Shown here in pieces: positions 59,376 to 64,000 of a stretch of DNA of 64,000 bases. The position numbers and the translations under genes are program-made. The notes under the pieces are model-generated. The model saw only the letters and a program-made list of their open reading frames with translations, was not told the origin of the DNA and did no database searches. Source of the stretch: Larus michahellis (taxonomy: Eukaryota > Chordata > Aves > Charadriiformes > Laridae); the NCBI RefSeq assembly GCF_964199755.1, contig NC_133901.1:26252397-26316396 (forward strand). Reading direction: 5' to 3'. The number at the start of each line of letters is the position of its first letter. Within the stretch, counting starts at the first letter, position 1.

Positions 59376-59700
59376 GGAGCTGGTGGTGGGGATGAGGGGC
59401 AGGGCTGAGCTTAAGGGCCGCGGGGTGATGCTGAGGAGGAGGATGGTGGCGGTGCCCCATGTGTTCTGGCCGGAGCGGGTGCGGCCCGAGGCGGGACTCG
59501 GCGGCGTGCTCCCCCGGCTGCGTGGGCGCCGTGGCGTGGGGGTGCCCAGCGAAGCCCGGGAAGCCTGTCATGCTCTGAGGGGGGGGGTGGTGGTGGTGGT
59601 GGCGAGGAGCCCCCGCCAAGTCTACTAATCTCAGCGCCGTGTTCCGCCTGGAGAGAGCAGCAGGGTCCATCACTGGGATCCCCAGAGCATCCACGCTCAT
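58500..59700 (-). CDS. ZIC4: ZIC4 exon 1 (N-terminus, zinc fingers 1-3)
   Basis: First coding exon of a ZIC-family C2H2 zinc-finger transcription factor: 400 codons plus one base. An in-frame TAG at 59709-59707 closes the frame upstream. Met1 (59700) has a weak Kozak context (C at -3, A at +4). Met11 (59670), beginning [10 protein letters not shown], has G at -3 and +4 and aligns with the MEPPLSKRN start of ZIC5, so it may be the main start. Seen in order: ALRLVDLAG, a His-rich region with a pure 14-His tract at 109-122 (9 CAT then 5 CAC codons), a [10 protein letters not shown] motif near 160-168 (ZOC-like), GLHEQPPH near 218, then [13 protein letters not shown] near 288-300 before the fingers. 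Finger 1 uses C302, C315, H328, H333, with W304 and W346 giving the tandem CWCH2 signature. Finger 2 uses C344, C349, H365, H369; finger 3 uses C377, C382, H395, H399. The exon ends in Gly401 at donor GTCAGT. Known role: nuclear DNA binding in dorsal neural and cerebellar development. ZIC5 was considered and rejected. Confidence 0.95.
59335..59376 (-). repeat. CAT/CAC triplet repeat encoding 14 His in ZIC4
   Basis: Nine CAT and five CAC codons in minus-strand sense, residues 109-122. Poly-His tracts are typical of ZIC proteins (ZIC2 and ZIC3 too). The nine identical CAT codons make slippage likely. Confidence 0.95.
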
Positions 59701-59975
59701 TAGCTTCTAACGCTAAAAAGTCAACCTGACAGCGGGAGGAGAGAGACACAGAGACGGGGAAAAAAAAAAAAAAGGCAAAAAAAAAAAACCCAACTTTTTT
59801 TTTTTTTTCCCCCCCCCCAAAAAACTTTCCCGGTCCCTCGGCGGCGGAGCGCGGGGACGACGCTGCCGGCGGGTGGGCTCGGCGGGGCGGGGGTGGGGGC
59901 TGGCCGGGAGGTGCCCCCCGCGCCGCCCGTGCTCCCGCGGGGCCGGTGGGCAGCCCCACGCCGCGCGGCCGCGGG

Positions 59976-60015
59976 ACGGGACGCGACGCGACGCGACGGG
60001 ACGGGACGGGACGGG
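59976..60015. repeat. (ACGSG)8 pentamer array
   Basis: Eight units of ACGGG or ACGCG in the ZIC4 5' region; the second to fourth units are ACGCG, the rest ACGGG. Related arrays lie at 22011-22030 and 63797-63812. Confidence 0.85.
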
Positions 60016-60085
60016 ACCGGGGGCGCGAGCGGTCGCGCGCCGCCTCCGGGACGCGCCGCCGGCCAAACAATCGCCGCGCCCTCCC

Positions 60086-60090
60086 ATTGG
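60086..60090 (-). promoter_or_regulatory. CCAAT box (inverted on + strand)
   Basis: CAGCCAATGGG on the minus strand, the ideal NF-Y context, about 390 bases upstream of the ZIC4 start codon. Confidence 0.6.
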
Positions 60091-60102
60091 CTGCCGCCGA
60101 GG

Positions 60103-60110
60103 TGACGTCA
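60103..60110. promoter_or_regulatory. Full CRE palindrome TGACGTCA
   Basis: Perfect CREB/ATF octamer, 12 bases upstream (in ZIC4 direction) of the CCAAT box. CRE next to NF-Y is a common core-promoter pair. Confidence 0.6.
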
Positions 60111-60114
60111 CCGA

Positions 60115-60123
60115 TGACAGGTC
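60115..60123. promoter_or_regulatory. TALE-type site TGACAGGTC
   Basis: Contains TGACAG, the MEIS/TGIF core. The same nine bases occur in reverse within the putative enhancer at 45080-45089. Confidence 0.35.
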
Positions 60124-60184
60124 CCGCTGATGACTGAAAGGGTTATCGCTCGGTGCGGCCGGGGGGGATCGGCGGGGAGGGACC

Positions 60185-60194
60185 GCGCATGCGC
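60185..60194. promoter_or_regulatory. NRF1 palindrome GCGCATGCGC
   Basis: Perfect NRF1 palindrome in the ZIC4 promoter island. I noticed only one other in the window, at 48151-48160. Confidence 0.55.
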
Positions 60195-60679
60195 CGCCGC
60201 CGGGCGTCCCCTTCTCCCGGTCCCCCCCTCCGCGCCCCGCGGAGCCCCTCGGCCCGACCGGGGGCACGGCAGAGCTCGCGGCCGCAGCCCGGCCCGGCGG
60301 CGGGGGGCCCCGGCCGGGGTCTCCCCCCGGGCCGCCCCGCCATCGCCGAGCTTCCGCCGCCGGGGAACAAAGCCAAGGCGGGCGGGGGTAGCCCCGCAGG
60401 GGGAGCATCCCGACCGCCCGCCCCCGCCGCCCGTCCGGGCCTTTGTCTGGTCCCGCCGCCCTGCCCCGAGGCGGTGGGCAGCCCGCAGGGTCCTCCCTCC
60501 GCTCCCCGGGAGACCCTCACCGGTCCCCGCCGCCCGGCCGCAGCAACGGCAGGCGAGGCGGCCCCGCGCCCCCCGCGGTGGCGGGCCCGGGCCAGCCGGC
60601 GGGTCCCTGACACTTGTTGACAGCGCGGGGAGCGGGCGCTTCCCCGGCAAAAACCAGCAGCCGCAGCCGCGCCGCCAGC

Positions 60680-60870
60680 TCGCTTGCCAGGCTTATGCGT
60701 TTGGCCTGGTGCTCGGGCTATTGTACCGCTGCCTGAGCCCTGACAAAGGATTCCTGGAAGACTCCTCGTTCCCTTCCCCTCCTTCCACAAGTTTTAGCAG
60801 TTATCTGGTTATTGGCTGCCGGAGCAATGCGAGAAATCGTGATGTTTAGGCTGAATCTGAGTGTTTAACC
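60680..60870. promoter_or_regulatory. Candidate upstream element of ZIC4
   Basis: Inverted CCAAT at 60811-60815, TGACAAAGG (SOX-like) near 60741, and motif-rich unique sequence just beyond the promoter island. Could serve either ZIC4 or the expected ZIC1. Confidence 0.35.
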
Positions 60871-62159
60871 CAGAAGAGGGAGTCTCTCTCCTTTTCCCTC
60901 TCTCGCTCCCTCATGCACAGGGTAGTTCCACGTAAAATCCCCGTCCGTGGCTTGAAGGAAAAGCAGTGAATAACATCCATAACCGACTCGGGTCTGATGC
61001 TTCTCACCTGAAGGGAGGAACATGGTCTGCAGGGTTTGCGTTGCTAGCAATGAAAGTGTAGGTTGGGGCTTCAGCTCTGCACACTGAGGCCTTACAGGTT
61101 TGGAAAAGCTTAGGGCTTCGGCACAGAAGGAAGATCTACTTAAGTTTTTAAGAACGGGATTGTGAACTTGAAAAACAGTAAACGAAACACAGGAAAAGAG
61201 GGAAGAATCAGGGCTACTGCTTCAAGAATGGAAAACACAGCTGAAAACATCTACCCACGGTATTACCACAGAACTCAGATCTTGACATAAAAACACCTCC
61301 ACCAATAAACACTCAGCCTTAGGAAAAAAAGCAACAATTAATTCTCTATCCATCGTGTCCAGGTCTCAACATTCTCCTTGTTAACTTGCCAGTAGATACT
61401 CTACCGCATGAACGCCAGGTAAATCTCCCAGCGTGGAATTTTGCATCTCCATAAAAATTTAACAGTATCGGCGATCGATAGGTTTTATGTTAGGCAGTAA
61501 AACAAGAAACTGTCTGGCAATGTCAACCCAGCTACTCTCAGAACAGAAGCTACCAGCCAATGATCGGAAACCATAAGATTAAAGTGTAGGACAAACAGAA
61601 CCTCATAAGGGACATTTTTATCACAGCTTTGCATACTCTGGGCTGGCTGCAGTTCCATATTTTGGCTCTGCCGGGCTCTCACCGTATTTCTCCTATAACA
61701 CAAGACTGATATTTAGGTAGCCAGCTATAGATACATCCTTGTGTACATCTTTCTGAGTGGAGATGATGAAAAGTGACAAATGATGCAATTAGCTCTCCAT
61801 CCTTACATAACATGTTTACGCAGGCATTTTAAACCACACACCATCCTCACAATATCTCAACTTTCAAGTCTACTTGCTCTACGAAATGGATTTGACAGTC
61901 CTATTCATGACTATCTCAATAGGAGTGCACAGAAGAGACAAACGTTAGGAAGTATGAATCTGTTACTTACAAATGTACTGAGAGTGTGAATTCCCATTAA
62001 AGCTGCTTTCCTCATACCTCCTTAAAACACTGCATCTCTACATACTTGTTATCCATCAATTCTGACACTTCTCAGTCAAGGGAGAAAACATCTGGAACAG
62101 TTTATCAATTGAAAAAAAAAAAAAATGTCATAACCGGTTTGCCCTAAGCTCATTTAAAA
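60871..62159. other. ZIC4 upstream intergenic, nothing recognised
   Basis: Unique sequence with moderate AT content. No gene or transposon recognised. Confidence 0.4.
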
Positions 62160-62510
62160 TATTGTGGTGGTTTCTCGTCAGACACTCAGGGCTCTCAGCT
62201 CGCCCCTCACTCAGGGCTCCCTCTCACTCCCCTTTCCAGGCAGTGCAGGAGAACCTGGCCCTCGGTGTCCCTCACTGTTAGGTGAAGTTGGTGTTAGCCC
62301 CGGTGGCGGGCGGGGGGGGCAGAGCGGGGCGGGGGGCGGGCGGGGGCCGCCACATGACTGCGGGGAGGCGGAGAAACGGGGGAGAGGAGGGGAGCGGGGC
62401 CAGACCCGGCCGAGCTCGGCGCATCTCCCGGAGTGTTTTGGAAACCGGGCGGGACGCCCGTCTCTGCAGCCCTTTGGCAGCGTGAGCTCCTACGGCTGCC
62501 ACCCGAGGGG
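62160..62510. other. CpG-rich island 17
   Basis: CpG-dense around 62300-62480 (GGCGGGCGGGGGGGGCAGAG near 62306). No gene recognised; may belong to the ZIC1 side. Confidence 0.55.
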
Positions 62511-62618
62511 TGACCGAGGTCTCCTGCTTCTTGGCAGCGCCTCAACCGTGTTTGACCAGATAAGCCGGGCCTCTCGGCAAACTCTCAAATGTGTCAACAT
62601 CAGCTTGTGCAGGGCCAA

Positions 62619-62622
<4 letters not shown>

Positions 62623-62705
<83 letters not shown>
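62623..62705. repeat. (TTA)n-(TAA)n perfect palindrome
   Basis: TTA repeats run from 62623 to 62666 and continue as their exact reverse complement, AAT repeats, from 62667 to 62705. The symmetric arms are 39 bases (62628-62705), centred between 62666 and 62667. Could form a hairpin or cruciform. Confidence 0.9.
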
Positions 62706-62710
<5 letters not shown>

Positions 62711-62999
62711 TTCCAACCCACCTGGCTACGGTAAGGGCATCCCCTTCTAGGCTACCCTTGGGACTCATGAGCTGGATGAACAGGAGCCTTTACAAGGAGA
62801 AAGGAAGATTGCTCAAGCAGCGAAACAGAAACACCTCGAGCTGAACCTGAAACTCAGGCGTCAGGGCAGGTCCATAGGACAATATAACACCTATAGGATA
62901 GATCTTATCGGAAGGGAACTGAAGTTTAGAGGGACCACGCCGCTCTCTTGGGTGCCAGACCAGCACGGATAGACGGGCAGCTTGATCCTGAGCGCAAAT
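62706..62999. other. Spacer
   Basis: Unique sequence; nothing recognised. Confidence 0.3.
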
Positions 63000-63430
63000 T
63001 TTCTAGTGGCCGCTGTGTTTCCGCAAGCCCGTCCGCAGCCCCCGGCCCCAAAGCCCGCCCGTGCTGCAAGACTGCTCTACAGAGGTGACCATGTTGCAAA
63101 CACGAGTCACAGGCACTTTTCCTCCCCCCTCCGCCCCCGTCCGACCCTGTCTCCGACCCGGCGCTCTCGGGGAAGAGGCGGGATGGCCGAGGCAGCGCCG
63201 GGAGGAGGCAGGAGCCCCCCACGTCGGGGCTGTGCCCTGGGACAGGGGCAGAGCTGCCTCACTGCCTCCCTCCCCGCTGTGCAGGACCCAGAGCTCTGCC
63301 TGCCCACACCTCGGGCGTGCGGGGCCGAGCCGGGCAGCCCCGACCCTCCGACCGCTCCCTGCACCCCCGCCCCGCGCCGGGCGGCTACCGGGGCCTACGG
63401 GATGGCAAGTGAGCCGCACACCCCTTTGCG
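63000..63430. other. CpG-rich island 18
   Basis: CpG-dense at 63010-63060 and 63120-63400. Overlapping chance frames on both strands; no domain. May be part of the ZIC1 promoter side. Confidence 0.5.
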
Positions 63431-64000
63431 GTGACCACCGGGGTTGGCGACAGCCACAGCTTATAAAAGGCTTTACAGATCCACCACACTTCGCCTTGTT
63501 TTTTGGTAGGTAAAAAGCAAGGCGCTACCTTTGCCGGAGAAAGTGCTTGCTGTGAAGGTGGGATACAGAACCCCAGAAAATCAAGGGCGGCTCGTGTTGT
63601 GCTCTTTGACTTGGTGCCAAATCCTGCTTAGCCTTAGAGTCGTGCTCAGCACAAGGAACAGCCCCTGCCCCGGGAAGCATCGGGGGGAGCAAAATCTGAT
63701 CTTCACCTACCCCCGAGCTCTCCCACTCCTGCCCCGGCGGAAATTGCCCTTCCCCGAGGAGCCAGCTAGAACCTTTCCAGGCAGTGCCCGAGGGCAGGGA
63801 CGGGACGGGACGCCCTGTACTCTCCAGGCAGCAGGTTCCGGGGGTGACCTTTAGGCTTCAACTCCCGGACGAGAGGAAGGGAACAGTTTCATCTGAAAAT
63901 CCTAATACGTACTGTGAGGAGGGGAAAAAGGCAAGGAATAGAAACAGAGAGGACCGAGAAGTCACCCTGTGCTACTCTTTAGCCCCCAAGCTCGCCTTGG
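63431..64000. other. Right-edge intergenic sequence
   Basis: GC-moderate sequence with a (GGGAC)3 array near 63797-63812. No ZIC1 start (no MLLDAGPQYP-type frame) found. Confidence 0.45.

Larger units (their letters stand above)
59701..60640 (-). promoter_or_regulatory. ZIC4: ZIC4 5' region and CpG-island promoter
   Basis: Very CpG-rich sequence directly upstream of the ZIC4 start, with A, T and C homopolymer runs at 59760-59825 in the probable 5' UTR. Promoter-type sites cluster at 60086-60194: an inverted CCAAT box, a full CRE, TGACAGGTC and an NRF1 palindrome. No TATA box is evident, typical of CpG-island developmental genes. The transcription start is not determined; 59.9-60.1 kb is inferred. 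Confidence 0.75.

Noticed and set aside
58500-59700. Identification of this gene as ZIC5 rather than ZIC4
   Set aside because: The N-terminal start and the CKVRGC in finger 5 are shared by both. [31 protein letters not shown], the short finger 1 loop and [17 protein letters not shown] match ZIC4, while the long poly-Pro and poly-Ala inserts of ZIC5 are absent.
62164-62844. Plus frame with long Leu and Ile runs resembling a membrane protein
   Set aside because: The runs come from the TTA/ATT microsatellite palindrome; no domain in the flanks.
62982-63854. A ZIC1 first exon at the right edge
   Set aside because: No frame here shows ZIC1 features such as its N-terminal start or zinc fingers. 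ZIC1 is presumed to lie further right.

Overview
This is a vertebrate genomic window, most likely from a bird (a crocodilian or turtle is not excluded). The clues are recognisable CR1 LINE relics as the only transposon class, very low repeat density, compact CpG-rich islands, and a vertebrate C2H2 zinc-finger gene with an intron. There are no bacterial-type genes, CRISPR arrays, rRNA or tRNA genes.

The only protein-coding gene I can support is ZIC4, on the minus strand. Exon 1 (59700 to 58500) carries the start, the His-rich N-terminus and zinc fingers 1 to 3. A 4.4 kb intron follows, then exon 2 (54076 to 53655) with zinc fingers 4 and 5 and the tail, giving 540 residues. The assignment to ZIC4 rather than ZIC5 or ZIC1/2/3 rests on the N-terminal motifs, the segment before the fingers, the CKVRGC start of finger 5 and the [21 protein letters not shown]-like tail. 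In other vertebrates ZIC4 lies head-to-head with ZIC1. No ZIC1 coding sequence is seen here, so ZIC1 is expected just beyond the right edge, and 60-64 kb would be the shared promoter side.

Layout. 1 to about 18.9 kb is an AT-rich gene desert holding the recognisable CR1 relics, with a few motif-dense blocks that look like conserved enhancers (780-1650, 2331-2530, 12480-12930). At about 18.9 kb the composition changes. From there to 64 kb, CpG-rich islands alternate with AT-rich blocks full of homeodomain, SOX and POU-type motifs, and I see no transposon. This is the expected form of a Polycomb-type developmental regulatory landscape downstream of, within and upstream of ZIC4. 53.09-53.37 kb is a large pure pentanucleotide repeat inside the probable ZIC4 3' UTR. 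53.65-59.70 kb is the ZIC4 coding region and intron, 59.7-60.6 kb its CpG-island promoter, and 60.6-64 kb the ZIC4-ZIC1 intergenic side, including a perfect TTA/TAA palindrome.

ZIC4 is a nuclear DNA-binding regulator of dorsal neural tube and cerebellar development that works with ZIC1. The rest of the window most plausibly holds elements controlling the pair. All enhancer calls are inference from composition and motifs, because no cross-species alignment could be run. I found no clear new biological system. The most unusual items are the AAGGG/AAAGG repeat in the 3' UTR, the long chain of gene-less CpG islands with transposon exclusion, a duplicated 38-bp X-box-like element, and two possible C-terminal and two possible N-terminal ends for ZIC4.
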